Source of the DNA: Asterochloris sp. CNOR1
Taxonomy: Eukaryota; Chlorophyta; Trebouxiophyceae; Trebouxiales; Trebouxiaceae
Length of the DNA: 64,000 nt
Direction of reading: 5' to 3'
Assembly (NCBI GenBank): GCA_963969365.1
Contig: OZ017749.1
Location: forward strand, 2,418,001-2,482,000
The stretch's first letter is position 1; every line of letters starts with the position of its first letter. The notes under the pieces are model-generated. The model worked only from the letters and a program-made list of their open reading frames with translations. It searched no databases and was not told the origin of the DNA. Below, one piece after another: positions 33,970-44,738 of this stretch. The position numbers were made by a program, and so were the translations under genes.

Positions 33970-36900
33970 GGAGAAGGGACCCATGCTGCCGAGCTCTCCG
34001 CGGTATTATGGAACATGCGCGGGGGGCTCAGCAGAGCACACCTGTCAATGCCTGATGCACTACAGAACTTGGTGGCACTGAACTGCACATTCATTTGCCT
34101 GACAGAGACCTGGCACGCCGATGGCGAACACCTGCCTGACATGCAAGGATATGTTTACCATGACCTTGTGCGCCCCAGCCACCTACAAAGTGGCAAGGTA
34201 CCGCATGGGGGTATTGCTGTCTACATAAAGCGCGAGTGGGCTGACCGCTGTTCTGTTTGGAAATGTGCTCCAGATGGCACTTACCTGTGGCTGCATGTTC
34301 GCCTGGGGGGTGATCACCCTCAGCACGTTGCCTTTGCCACATGCTACATGCCCCCAGGCCACAAGCACAAAGATCTGTCCACTTTCAAGGATTTATCTGC
34401 AGACATGAGATTACTCTCTCAAGAGTTGCCCAGAGGTGTTCAGTTCTGGGTGTGTGGGGACACCAATGCCCACGGGGACCTTGCCAGACCATGTGATGCT
34501 GGAGGGCCCTGAAATCCCTGATGCTGTACAGGCTCTAGATGAACTGCCAGAGCACGTGCCAGAAAGAAGAAATGAGTGCCCCCATGCAGTAGACAGGAGA
34601 GGTCGCCAGCAACTGCAGTTCTGCAAGGACAATTCCCTGCTCATTCTCAATGGCAGAGTCCATGGCGACCCAACTGGCAGGACCACCTTCATGCGCGGCC
34701 GCAAGCGTGTGGTGCGCACCACGCTGGACTACCACATGGCCTCGTCAGCCCTCTACCCCTGGGCAGAGCGGCTTGAAGTCCTGCAGAAAGTAAGCACACC
34801 ATACATGAGCTGCTCAGACCACCACCCTGTGATGGCACGGTTCAGGCTGCCTGCTGCACAGGAGCCCCCAGCCTACAATGGCCAGGCTGACCAGCCAGCC
34901 CACTCAAAGGCAGGGTGTCTGCAAGTGCCTGCTGTGAAGTTTGAGGCCGAAAGGGAGGAGCAGTACTGGCAGCATTTTCTGTGTGCTGCAGACCAGCAGC
35001 AGCTAGATGCGGCCTGTGCAGACCCAGAGGCTGGGGTCCTGACTATGACACGATGCTTGGCTGACGCTGCTGTGCAGACTTTTGCCCTGAAGAAGGGAAG
35101 GGGCCAGAAACCCCGCCAGTTTCCGGTGTGGTTTGATGCAGAATGCTGGGCCTCATGGCGTGAATGGAAAGCAGCAGCAAGGGCTCCTGTGCTGACTGCC
35201 CACCACGCTGCTGCTAACAGTTTAAGATGCAGGCACCGGGCTGTCCGACGCCGCAAATATCGACAGTTTCTGACCAACGAGATGCGCCGCATGGATCACC
35301 TCTCATTGCCGGATCTTCATCGCATAGCAGGGTGGCGCAGGCGCCCTGGGTGCCCGCTGTCCAGTGCCATCCAGGCTGCGCACATGCAGAAGGTGCTGGG
35401 CAGCCATCCCGCATCTGCTGCCGTCCCAAAGCTGCTCCCTGAAGACACCATCACAGGAGTACATATTGGCACAGATGCTTTCCTGAATGCTGACTGCACC
35501 ATTTCTGATGTGCGGGCTGGTCTGCGCAAACTGAGTGCTGGCAAAGCAGCTGGCATCGATGGCATGAGTGCAGAGCTGCTGAAGCATGGGCCATTCCACA
35601 TGCAACACTGCCTAGCCAAGCTGTTCACCAGCATGCTCAAGGGGACCTATCCCACGTCGCTCAGCACTGGCCTAGTCACTGCAGTATACAAGGGAAAACG
35701 GAGGGATCCTCTCAACATGAACAGCTACCGGCCAATCACGGTCGTTCCTGTGCTGGCCAAGCTATTTGCCACAGTGATGGAGCAGCGCATGACCCGGTGG
35801 GCGGAAGCGCTCAATCTCAGAGCACCACCGCAGGCTGGCTTCCGCAGGGGCCACAGCACTGCTGGACAGCTGAGCACACTGAACATTCTGGTAAGAAAAT
35901 ATAGGCGGCACAACAGCAAGCTTTTCTGCTGCTTTGTTGATTTTGAGAAGGCCTTTGACACAGTGGATCGCGGGGTGCTGTGGGCTGTCCTACAAAACCT
36001 GGGGGTGTGTGGACACTTCATGAGCTGCCTGCAAAGCATGTACGCCCAAGACTCGGCAGCGGTCAGGGCTGGAGGGGGCATATCTGAGGCATTCAGGTGC
36101 CTGCAAGGAGTGCAGCAAGGCAGCCCCCTCAGCCCACTCCTCTTTGGACTGCTGATCGATGTGCTGGACAAGGTCATGCGCAAAGTTAAAGGAAACCATG
36201 CACCCACGCTCATGTTTCATGATGTGCCGCTGCTGCTCTTCGCAGACGATTTGGTGCTCATGAGCACAAGTGAAGAAGGACTGCAACGATTGCTGAATGC
36301 TTTACAGATATTCTGTGAAAACAGGCGGCTCAGAGTCAGTTTGGTCAAGACGGAAGTGGTGGTGTTTGAGACACAGCGCCAAGAATGCAGCACCTTCACA
36401 TACAGTGGGCACCCCCTGACGCACTCGGATTCATTCAAGTACCTGGGCCTGTGGTTTGAAGCCACCAAGGAGGGCTTTGCCAAATCCCTTGGCGAGCACC
36501 TGGAAGCTGCGCGTAAAACCATGAACAACATGCTCAGGCGCTGTGCACAGATCAGTTTGACGTGCCCGCGCCGCATCTGCAAGTTGTTTGATGCCTTGGT
36601 GCTGCCCATATTGAGCTATGGCTGTGAGGTCTGGTTCTGGGACCACAGAGCAGGCACACAAGCCACAGCGCAGCTTGAGTCTCTGCATGCACAATTTATG
36701 CGCAGATTGCTTGGCATCCACTGCCACACACACAGTCTGATTGCACTTGCTGAGTTTGGCAGATATCCCCTGGCAGTGCATTGGCAGCGGCAAGTGGACA
36801 GGTTCAGACAACGCATTTGGGACCTCAAGCCGAAGCTTCAGAAGGAGCCCCTGCTATGGGCTATGTATGACGGCGTCTGCTACCTGCCGCTGTACCGCGA

Positions 36901-37420
36901 CCTCTCCTTGGCCCCCTTCTGTGCACTACAGGCACATGGCAGCGCAGAGACAGCCCCTGGCAAGGAACAGCATGAGCAGCGCTTCAGGGACTGCCAGGCC
37001 GCCACCGTGGCCACCTACATGCAGATGCGGGGTCCCAACACGGCCTATGCCATGCAGACATACCTGACCAGGATCAGAGGCTTCAGGCTACGCAGAGCCT
37101 ATGCCAGCATCAGGTGCAGCAGCCACCAGCTGCGCGTACAGACTGGGCGATACCTATTGCCCCAGCTCAAGCGAGAGGACCGGACATGCCGAATCTGTGG
37201 GTCACCGAATGAGATTGAGGATGAAAGCCATATCCTGCTACACTGCCCAGGACTTGCAGACCTCCGGTCTGCTCACAGCCACCTGTTTGCGGAGCAGCAG
37301 CAGTCGTTGGCAACGCTGTTTGAACAACCACCAAGCCGAGTGGCCACATACATCAGGGCAGCACTGCTCCAGCACGCAAATATGCTGGGCATCACTGGGG
37401 GCACATCTGGGCCTAAATGA
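33970..37420 (+). CDS. LINE ORF2: endonuclease and reverse transcriptase, one frameshift
   Basis: The endonuclease part is open to 34512: LWNMRGG (catalytic Asn, 34012-34014), TETWHADG (Glu), GDTNAHGD (Asp/Asn); then, in the next frame, TTFMRGRKRVVRTTLDYHM and SCSDHHPVMARF (terminal SDH). The frame changes at a run of four G (34474-34477); dropping one G would join the frames, so this is a one-base gain in a homopolymer or a sequencing error. Reverse transcriptase blocks follow: AGIDGMSAELLKHG, SYRPITVVPVLAKLFA, QAGFRRGHSTAGQ, FVDFEKAFDTVDRG (catalytic Asp), GVQQGSPLSPLLFGLLID and LLLFADDLVLMS (catalytic FADD). A C-terminal CRICGSPNEIEDESHILLHC zinc-knuckle-like motif lies at about 37188-37250, and the stop is at 37420. 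The only in-frame ATG (34015) falls just after the catalytic Asn, so translation must begin upstream of it or read through from ORF1. Confidence 0.93.
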
Positions 37421-37990
37421 GGAACAGACACCCTGGGTGACCCCTCTATGTGCCGTGATGTGTCCCCAGCTCACCAGCTGCTGATTAGAGCCCCAATTTC
37501 ATAGCAATGCGCTAGACTCATCACATGATTGTCTTCCCCTAAGGTCCCCATGCTGAGTTGTTGCTTGGGGTGTGCCGCCTTGGAGCCTGGTGCCCTGCGA
37601 GGGGAAGACTGCTGGTCACAGTCATACCCAAGCATAACTCTCTCATGACTGCGAAGTCTACGAGCTGAGAGGGCGTGGCAAGCCAGTCAGGGGGGCTGAG
37701 CCCCCCCCTGCGCCATACAGGATCCAGGGTGTTTGCATTTCGGGCAGCAACCTCAGCTAGCAGTCCAACGTGGTGATGAAGCCCAGCACAGTGCCAAGGC
37801 CTGCTATGAGCGCCGGCTCCCTCTTTACCAGCCAAGTACAGTGACCTGCTTGATATGCCTGTACTGCTTCTTTTTGTACCCCTACACCTTCAGCAAAGTT
37901 CATTGGTAGGATGAAATGATCATAGTCCTATGCCCGTGCATTGAGGCTACGGACTTTAAATTTAAATCATCAAATCATCATCAGGCAGCC
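37421..37990. other. Probable LINE 3' UTR with GC hairpin
   Basis: No coding support. A stem GGGGGG-CTGAG-CCCCCC sits at 37690-37706, and the stretch ends in an ATCA-rich tract. LINE 3' UTR hairpins can be recognised by the element's own reverse transcriptase, but this is inference. Confidence 0.45.
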
Positions 37991-38047
37991 GGCATGAGAG
38001 TATTGGTGATCATGGGTGAGCAGCAGGCACCTTGGCTCCCTGCATCT

Positions 38048-38151
38048 GACTTGAGGCAGTTTGCCGGCATAGAGCAGCAGCATATGCATCTGCTGATGGA
38101 TTTCAGGCAGTTTGCAGCAATAGAGTTGCAGTGTGTCATTGACCTGCTGGG
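38048..38151. repeat. Echo of an exon start in the unrecognised gene
   Basis: The sequence at 38048-38098 (DLRQFAGIEQQ) and at 38099-38151 (DFRQFAAIELQ, crossing the acceptor into the exon) are adjacent tandem copies. They share AGGCAGTTTGC..ATAGAG..GCAG. Confidence 0.7.
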
Positions 38152-39361
38152 ATCTTCGGCTCAGCTCAGGGTAAGTGGATGACAGCGGCATGTGCTCTTC
38201 TACAGCTGGTCTGGTTCAGTCCATCCTCCCCTGCATTGCAGGAGGCTATGCATCGGCATGCAGCATTCAGGCTGCAGCTCCAGCAGCAGCTGTTGAGGGA
38301 AGGAAGCAAGGTGCAGAGTGAGCACCCCACGCAGAAGCCAGGCCCGCATGAGCAGCAGCGCAGTATGATGCCTGACAGCCACCAGCGTGAAGCAAATGAC
38401 CCATGCAGCTGCACAGCCAGTAGCAAGCCATTGCAGGGTAGCAGCCAGCAGTCTCTGTTCAGTCTGGCTGGCAGCAGCTGCCCGGGGGCACCTCCAGCCG
38501 CAGAATGTGCAGCACATGCCAGCAATGGTGCAGCTGATGCGGGAGAGTGCAGCAGAGCTTCTGCAGGTCCTGGTGCAGTGTATCCTGCTGCTGCTCAGGT
38601 GTGCAGCATTCAGAGAACTGCCGGCTGCTGCAGTCTGCACGACTCTCAGCTGCTCTGCCCTGACTCGCTGCTGTGTGCACAGGGGAGCCTACCAAGCACT
38701 GGCCTGCAGCGCAGGGCAGCACCCCATCACACAGCCCAAAGCGCTGTTGTAAGTCATCATTGGTCCCAGGGGGAAGGCGGCGGACTGCATGCAGGCAAGG
38801 CCTGCTGGTGTTCATCTGAGTTGCCTCTGCCTGGGCCAGGTGCAATGTCCATGGCCCTCTTGCCACAGGGCCTCACCAGCACGATCAGGCCTTTCCTTTG
38901 CTGCTTGCCTCTGCAGGAGGGCTGCTGGATGACAGGCAGCTGCTTGGACTGCATGTAGGGCACAGCGCGCAGCGCTGTCAGGCTGAGCGAGCTGTGCTGC
39001 GCCGTCTGTTGACATCGCGCGACCTACAGATGCTGACAAGTCGTGGAAGCCCCACCCTCACATCATTGGCAAGCCTGGCTCACCATGCAACAGCCATGCC
39101 TGTTTGCGAGCTGTTGTGTGGCACCAGGACCACATCTCTGCACACCTAATACATGTGAAGACCCCCTGCAGACCAAAAATGTTTTCTCTGCAGGGAAAGG
39201 GTAGGCGTAGGGGCTCCGCTGCTGCCTCTGCTTTGGATAGGCAGGCTGCAGCTCGACTGGCAAAGTTGGCAGCCTATGCCATGCCCAGCCCTGATTCCAT
39301 GACGGCTCACTCTGAAAGGTGGCTGCGGAGGATCCTGCAGCATGAGGCTAGACAAAAATAA
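38099..39361 (+). CDS. Unrecognised gene, 5' part possibly upstream
   Basis: Plausible exons: 38107-38169 (FAAIELQCVIDLLGSSAQL, helical); 38242-38311 (EAMHRHAAFRLQLQQQLLRE, Gln-rich helix, a possible coiled coil); about 38500-38565 (MPAMVQLMRESAAELLQ); about 38910-39030 (RAVLRRLLTSRDLQML); and a C-terminal exon about 39193-39361 (GKGRRRGSAAASALDRQ, AARLAKLAAYAMPSP, ERWLRRILQHEAR, stop 39361). The composition suggests a nuclear or regulatory alpha-helical protein, but I recognise no domain. The first exon shown is preceded by a diverged copy of itself. The upstream limit is hidden by the LINE. Confidence 0.45.
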
Positions 39362-39723
39362 TTGGGCCCACCATAGTGACGTACTGATGCCCCTCACAGC
39401 CTGTGCACCACGATTTTTCAACTGCACAGGCACATGGTTTCCTCGTCCTAGCGAGATTTATTCATCTTACACTCAACATGATGGGGATGTGACCAGCAGC
39501 TAGATAGCGGAAATCAATCTTCGAACAAGCATGCTTAAATTAGGAAGTCAGCATTGCTGAAGGGGCCTGGCAGGAGCTGACTTGAAGACACATTGAAAAG
39601 GGGACAGAAAGGCATCCTTGCCAGCCATAGACGATCTGGCCTGCCTGGCTGGTCAGACACTAGTGTGCACACTGAAGGGCCCTCGAATCTGGTATGCTAG
39701 CCAGTCAAGATCTCTTATCTCTC
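39362..39723. other. Convergent intergenic region
   Basis: About 360 bp, slightly richer in A and T than its surroundings, between the ends of two convergent genes. I see no gene in it. Confidence 0.4.
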
Positions 39724-40560
39724 TCAGTGTGCACCACTGTTGTGGTGCACACCTAACATGAAGAAGCCAGTGCACTTCTCAAGCTGCCTGTAAATGCCTT
39801 TGACAGAGGTGAGCGTGACTCTTGCTCCAAGGAGGGAAAGGGTGACAATGACCATTATGCTTGACAGAGCAACGATGGGGAACAGGAACACTGCAGATCA
39901 GGGGACTCAGCAGTCAGTGCATACAGCAGCTGCACAGGACTCGGCAGCATAGATGCTGCACCATGGACGTGATGGCAGCACAGGCGCGCAAAAAGCAGTA
40001 GGACTCTGCCCCCCATGCTACCAGGCAGCATGGATACCAAAAAGGGCAACTAAGATCCTCTACGCAGGTGCAAGGTTGCTTTGCATGCGGGTTGAGGCTG
40101 CTTGTCGTGGATTTGGCACATGGCTTCAGACCTTGGGCAGCCAACAGAGCCTACCTGCTGTAAAGAAAACCATAAGGAGGCCAAGGTATAGTAGGAAGAA
40201 CAAAGTGACGCCAAGAGCCGTTGCTGCTGTGAGGGTCATAGTTTGCTCTGGCTGGTGCAGCATGCGCAGCTTGCGGCAGTGGGGGAACGGGGTTGCAACC
40301 AGGATTAGGTCCATGAGATTCATCCAGCGAGGTAGGTCGCGGCGTTCTGCAAGGGCAGCAGCACAGAACCAGTTGAGAGACCAGGTGGCCAGTGCAGCAA
40401 CAAACCTGCAAATGCTACTGTGAGACAGCAGGGAGCACATCCAGCAGGAGCAGAGCAAATGTTCTGACCAAAAACACCAGCATGTGGTGAATCAGGAAAA
40501 GCTCCTTCCACAAGCTCTGCCGCCCAGGGGGTCAGGACGCCTTCAAAGCTCAGGCCAAGT
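39724..40560 (-). CDS. Small multi-pass membrane protein, unrecognised
   Basis: Minus-strand exons contain hydrophobic segments: about 40445-40530 (LIHHMLVFLVRTFALLLLDV); about 40160-40410 (RFVAALATWSLNWFCAAAL; WMNLMDLILVATPFP; ALGVTLFFLLYLGLLMVFF); and a last exon about 39724-39892 (FPIVALSSIMVIVTLSLLG, then VKGIYRQLEKCTGFF, stop near 39724). That gives four or five membrane spans. I do not recognise the family. It lies directly downstream of the F-box/LRR gene on the same strand, and because the last LRR exon ends at a good donor (AAAG followed by GTGAGG at about 40660) the two could be a single gene with a membrane C-terminus. Confidence 0.55.
39727..39752. repeat. Short perfect hairpin at the 3' end of the membrane-protein gene
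   Basis: The 10-bp arms GTGTGCACCA and TGGTGCACAC surround a six-base loop and overlap the last codons of the inferred reading frame. Confidence 0.8.
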
Positions 40561-40659
40561 GCAGCAGAGTCAGAACAGGGTGACATATGACCAGAGTGAA
40601 GCAGCTCAGAGTGGACACAATTCTCCTCAACAGTGAGAATGGCCCTACAGCTCTGCCTC

Positions 40660-43600
40660 ACCTTTGCTCCAGCAGCGGAGCTTGCAGTGGCTCACTCGCA
40701 GGCACTGGACCACGCCAAGGGTGGACACAGGGCAGCCATCAAAGAGCAAGGCGCTCAGGTGGCGCAGGCTGCGTGCAATGTGGACCACGGCCTTGCTGTC
40801 TAAGGTCGTGAAACTGACGCTCAAAAGCTGGAGGTGGGGCATGCTGGCAACCATATCTGCCACGTCCTTGGGGTCTGCCAGGGCGTTGTTATGGAGCTGC
40901 AGCCGCGTCAGGCCTGTCAGGTGGCGCAGGCTGGCTGCGTGGCCGGGCGAGGTGAGCTCAGTGGTGGCCAGGCTGAGGTCCTGCAGGGCAGTCAGGCCCA
41001 ACAGGAAGCCTGCCCCATTGGTCCACAGCTGGACACCTGCAGCAGGAGGGGCGGGGCTGCAGCGAGAATGCTGTTCTGCATTGTTGGACACCTGCTCCGA
41101 AACGATGCTTACCAACCGCACCATGCAGACGGAGGTGTTGGCAGCCAGCAGCTGGTGCGGCAGCTCTCTCACAGGTGCTCTGCTGTGCATTGTGCGCATG
41201 CCATCTGCTGACAATTGGCAGTCACATCATGCAGACGGAGCTGGTGGCAGCCAGCAGCTGGTTGTGGAAGCACTTGGCAGGATAGCACACAGCAGACACA
41301 GCAGGCATCACATGCCCTGCACAGGGAGCATGCCTGAAGAAAGGAACCGATGCCGTGTACCTGTCAAATCTAGGCTTCTCAGGTTTGGCATGCCGCCAAT
41401 GAACCAAAGCCCCTCAGAGGTGAGCAGATGGTGGCCAGCCAGGTTCAGGACCTCCATCTGGGTCATGCCGGCCAAGTTGGCCACTCCAGCGTCTGTGAGC
41501 GGCTCCTCGCGGTGCACGCTGGGGGCGCTGACATCCAGACCCCTGCACCCGTGACAAGCAACGACTGCAGGGGATGTCTGTATTTGAGCAGGCATCTTGT
41601 GTCAGCGCAGCACAACAAACCACAGGCTGTGTCCCCTGGCTGCTGGGCTGCACTGATACATGACAGTGGCTGGGGCTACAAGCAGTGCTGGCTCCCTTGC
41701 CAGCTCTGCTGGCGCGTTTCTGCTGCCCCCTTCATTTAAAGCAAAAGCCTGGTCGAGAACATGCAGCCGGTGGGGCAGTGACTGCTGTGCCCAGGCCCAG
41801 CAGTTGCAGAACAGGGCCACCCACCTGAGGTTTGTGAGCTGGCTGAGGTGGCGAAGGCCCTGGGAGGTGACTCTGAAGGAGTCGGGCATGCTGAGCTGGG
41901 TGAGGGCGTGCAGGCTGGACAGGCTCTGCAGAGTGGCATCTGTGACACCCAACCTCTCCAGCTCAAGAGACCTGCACAGTGGCTGCAGGGGTGAGGCAGG
42001 CACAAGGGCCCTCAGTGCGGTGGATGCGGCATCTGAGACACCCAAAGTCAGAAGACCTGGGCAGACATTGGGGCAGTGAGGCAGCCAAGTGGCCCGCGTG
42101 CAGTGTGTGCAGCACCGGCTTTAGGTTGCACAACCAATGGGTTCTGCAGCCAAGGGGAAACCACATGACGTTGCCTGTCGGCCGGCCATGCACTGACATG
42201 GAGGAAGCTGAGACGATGAAGCATGTGGCGCAATGCGCTGCACACCTGAGCAAGCTGAGGGTGCTGAGGGAGCTGAAGCCGGGCGGGGGCAGCCTGTGTA
42301 GCTTGCTGGCGATGTGCAGCTTGCACAGGCCGGTCAGGCTGGACAGGTGCTTCAGCTCAGGGAGCTGCATCATGCTGGTGCCCTGCAGGGACAGGGCAGG
42401 AAACTGCTGGTGCTCTGCAGGGACAGGGCGGCAGTCGGGCACACGAGTTTAGCAAAGACTGGAGTGAAGGCTATCCACTGAGCACAGATACGATTGAGAC
42501 TGCAATCTGACCTGCCAGACAATGCACAGCAGAAGCCCCAGGAGAGCTTGTGCACCGCAGCAGGCATGCACAGTGAGCAAGCGCCAGTTTCTGCGCTCTT
42601 CATGCTCAGCTGTCAGCACATCACAGTGACGAGACACGCAGACCCTTGCCTGCCTAATGATCAATGTGTCCAGTCCAGTCAGCATGCCCAGCAGCTCATC
42701 TGTGTGGCTTCCCTGGGGGCCCAGCACATCCTCCAGCAGCAGGCTGGTCAGGCCTGCACCAGAAGTAAGCTCAAGGCTGGGTCCAGCAGTGTAGGCTGGC
42801 CATGTCGGCTGGTTCGTCAGAAACAGTGCACTGTTGCAGGTACAGGCAGGGAAACCTCATAGGGAACAGTGGAGGCTGCAGGGGGACAGGACATTGGACC
42901 CGAGCGGGCGAGCAGCGCCCAGCAGCAGATCTTATGGCTGGGATGCCTTTCACGGCACAGCACACTCTTTTGTTGCGCATCAGGGACACCGTGCAGGAGG
43001 GCCATGCCGACGGCAGCAGTACTTGCCCTGCCCTCAACACATGCTGTTGGGGAGGGCATGTGGACCTCCAGCTGCGACAGCTGCAAAGTCCAACCGTCAG
43101 CAGATTCAAGCTGTTCAGGCCCCAAGAGGGACCACTGCTCGGACCCAACACAACATGAGCCTGTGTCTCCATGAAGGTGGAACTGTGCAGACCAGGGTCA
43201 GGCACACACCACTGGGATGCACTCGAGTCTCTGTCAGCACTGGGTCCTCAGAGACCACTGCAGGGCTCACAGGGCATACTGTCTGAGAGAGCCCGTGCTC
43301 ACCTGGAAGCGCACCCAGCACCACCAGATCCTCTGGCTCTGTGAAGGTGCACCTGTGCAGCTCCAGCGCCTGCAGCTGCGTGACGGTGGCCAGGCACAGG
43401 GCAGTGTTCCCAGAGAACTGCACTGTGTTCAACGTCAAGCTGCGAATGCCGGGGAAGAACTGCCGCATGTGCTCCGTGTGGCTGGCATCCAGTGCCTGCA
43501 GCAGCGCAGGTGAGTCCTGGGCAGGAGCAGACCTGCAAGTTGGAACATGTGTTGAGCATGCTGGCACACCTTTGGCACCATGGCGGTCATGTTGCTGCAC

Positions 43601-44006
43601 ACTGCTCTGCGCCACTGTCTGCACACCTGCACATGGGAAAGAGATCTGACAATGGCTGCTTGCATAGCTGTTCTCTGCAAACACCTGCAGCAAGCTGCAT
43701 CCAAGGTGCCAATGTCCAACACCCCATCAAGGGGCCTGCCAGTCTCAGCACCCAATGGGGCCCCGCCCAGCCGTCATTATATCATTGGCTGAGCCACAAG
43801 TTTCATGGGTGCCATGTGACCATCGACTAAGATGCTGAGGGCAGTGTCAGAGACCAAGTGGGAGGCATGAGACTGATAAACTCATGGGAACAAAGCCGAC
43901 TCTCCTGGCTCACCAAGTGCATCCTTGACTGCTCAGCTCTGTCCATAGTGACCAAGATGGCCAGCACATTATCGGGGAGGTCAGTTCCCCACAAGTCCTT
44001 CAGCAT
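40660..44006 (-). CDS. F-box/leucine-rich-repeat protein
   Basis: F-box/LRR proteins are substrate receptors of SCF ubiquitin ligases: the F-box binds SKP1 and the repeats bind the target. The ATG at 44006 gives MLKDLWGTDLPDNVLAILV, which with the next exon (about 43600-43680, VCRQWRRAVCSNMTAMVP) forms an F-box-like motif LPDxVL..CRxWRRAV. LRR exons follow on the minus strand: 43310-43530 (FPGIRSLTLNTVQFSGN, LQALELHRCTFTEPEDL); about 42660-42727 (GMLTGLDTLIIRQ); about 42250-42380 (PELKHLSSLTGLCKLHIAS); 41826-42045 (LGVTDATLQSLSSLHALTQL, GLRHLSQLTNLRWVALF); 41360-41560 (LTDAGVANLAGMTQMEVLNL, GMPNLRSLDLTGT); and 40670-41030 (LTALQDLSLATTEL, LRHLTGLTRLQLHNNAL, MPHLQLLSVSF). The repeats follow LxxLxxLxLxxxxL with about 24-residue spacing. 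The last exon may splice on to the membrane exons downstream. Confidence 0.82.
41115..41267. repeat. Direct repeat in an F-box/LRR intron
   Basis: Copies at 41115-41160 and 41222-41267 share CATGCAGACGGAG and GGCAGCCAGCAGCTGGT, near 85-90 percent identical by eye, 107 bp apart in one intron. Confidence 0.85.
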
Positions 44007-44738
44007 CACGCAAGAAGGGCTTGGTCAGCTCAGTATCTTGGAGACATTCAACTCGAATGGAGACTTACCTTCTGATGCTCCTTGCAGGGCAGGCAGGAGC
44101 CGCAGAAGCAGCTGTGCCTTTGCAGCGTGCGCAATGGCCCATGGCCACCATGGGGCATGTCTCTAGGGCCTCAAAAGCTGAGCAGAGGCGCTGACTTAGA
44201 CCATTCAGAGTCCCCTGTAGTGCGTCAGATGATATTCCTGGGGGGGTGAGCGCCCTACGACCAAAGATCTATGACCTATGCTGCGAGAATTAGTCAGTGT
44301 CACATTATAGGCTAGAATCACAGTCGCTCGATGTTCAACCACCAGACCATCGATGCACATCCACTTTTCCAACTGGCTCAGCCTTGGCAGATAAAGCAGT
44401 GCTTCATTTTATTGATCGGACGAAGCGGTGTCTGAGGTGAAGTCTTGAAATCTGTGCTGTCGTATGGCGTGGAGTGCTACCTCCCTCATAGCCAACTCTA
44501 CACCTTTCCGCAGACTGCGCTTAATGCAGGTCACCAGTATAACATGAGCATGGGGAGCTGCTAGCTGGCCTACCTTCTGAGGTGCGAATGCACATCTTCT
44601 GCCTGGCATTTGGTCTTCCCACTGCTGGAGCGTTGCTGCGGCACTGGCTCGATGTTGCCCTGGTGAGTCAAGACTTACTCGAAAGCCTCCAATTTGTTGT
44701 GTGACAGAGTAAAACCACCATGTACTGTTTCTGCTGAC
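44007..44738. other. Divergent intergenic region between F-box/LRR and LRR-like genes
   Basis: About 700 bp, with an A/T-richer part at 44220-44420. It should hold the promoters of both genes. No motif or RNA gene was recognised. Confidence 0.4.

Larger units (their letters stand above)
32569..37990 (+). mobile_element. LINE (non-LTR retrotransposon, L1-like), nearly intact
   Basis: A target-primed retrotransposon with, in order, an ORF1 with coiled coil, an apurinic-type endonuclease, a reverse transcriptase and a C-terminal CCHC motif, all on the plus strand. The 5' limit lies between 32507 and about 32698; two tandem 15-bp units (CTTTGGAGGGTCCA) at 32628-32658 may belong to its 5' UTR. 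The 3' limit is unclear; a short ATCA-rich run (AAATCATCAAATCATCATCA) at about 37964-37983 may be its tail. I found no poly(A) and no convincing target-site duplication. One frameshift separates the endonuclease from the reverse transcriptase, and one UAG separates ORF1 from ORF2. With only these two breaks in nearly 5 kb, it is a recent insertion. It starts within 200 bp of the CacyBP-like start codon, head to head with it. Confidence 0.9.

Noticed and set aside
37539-37835. 98-codon minus-strand ORF in the LINE 3' region
   Set aside because: No recognisable motif and it spans the GC hairpin; treated as 3' UTR of the element.
32500-38000. Target-site duplication of the LINE
   Set aside because: The best word match, GGCGATCTGCTG at about 32526 and 32673, has both copies at the 5' side, so it cannot be a target-site duplication.
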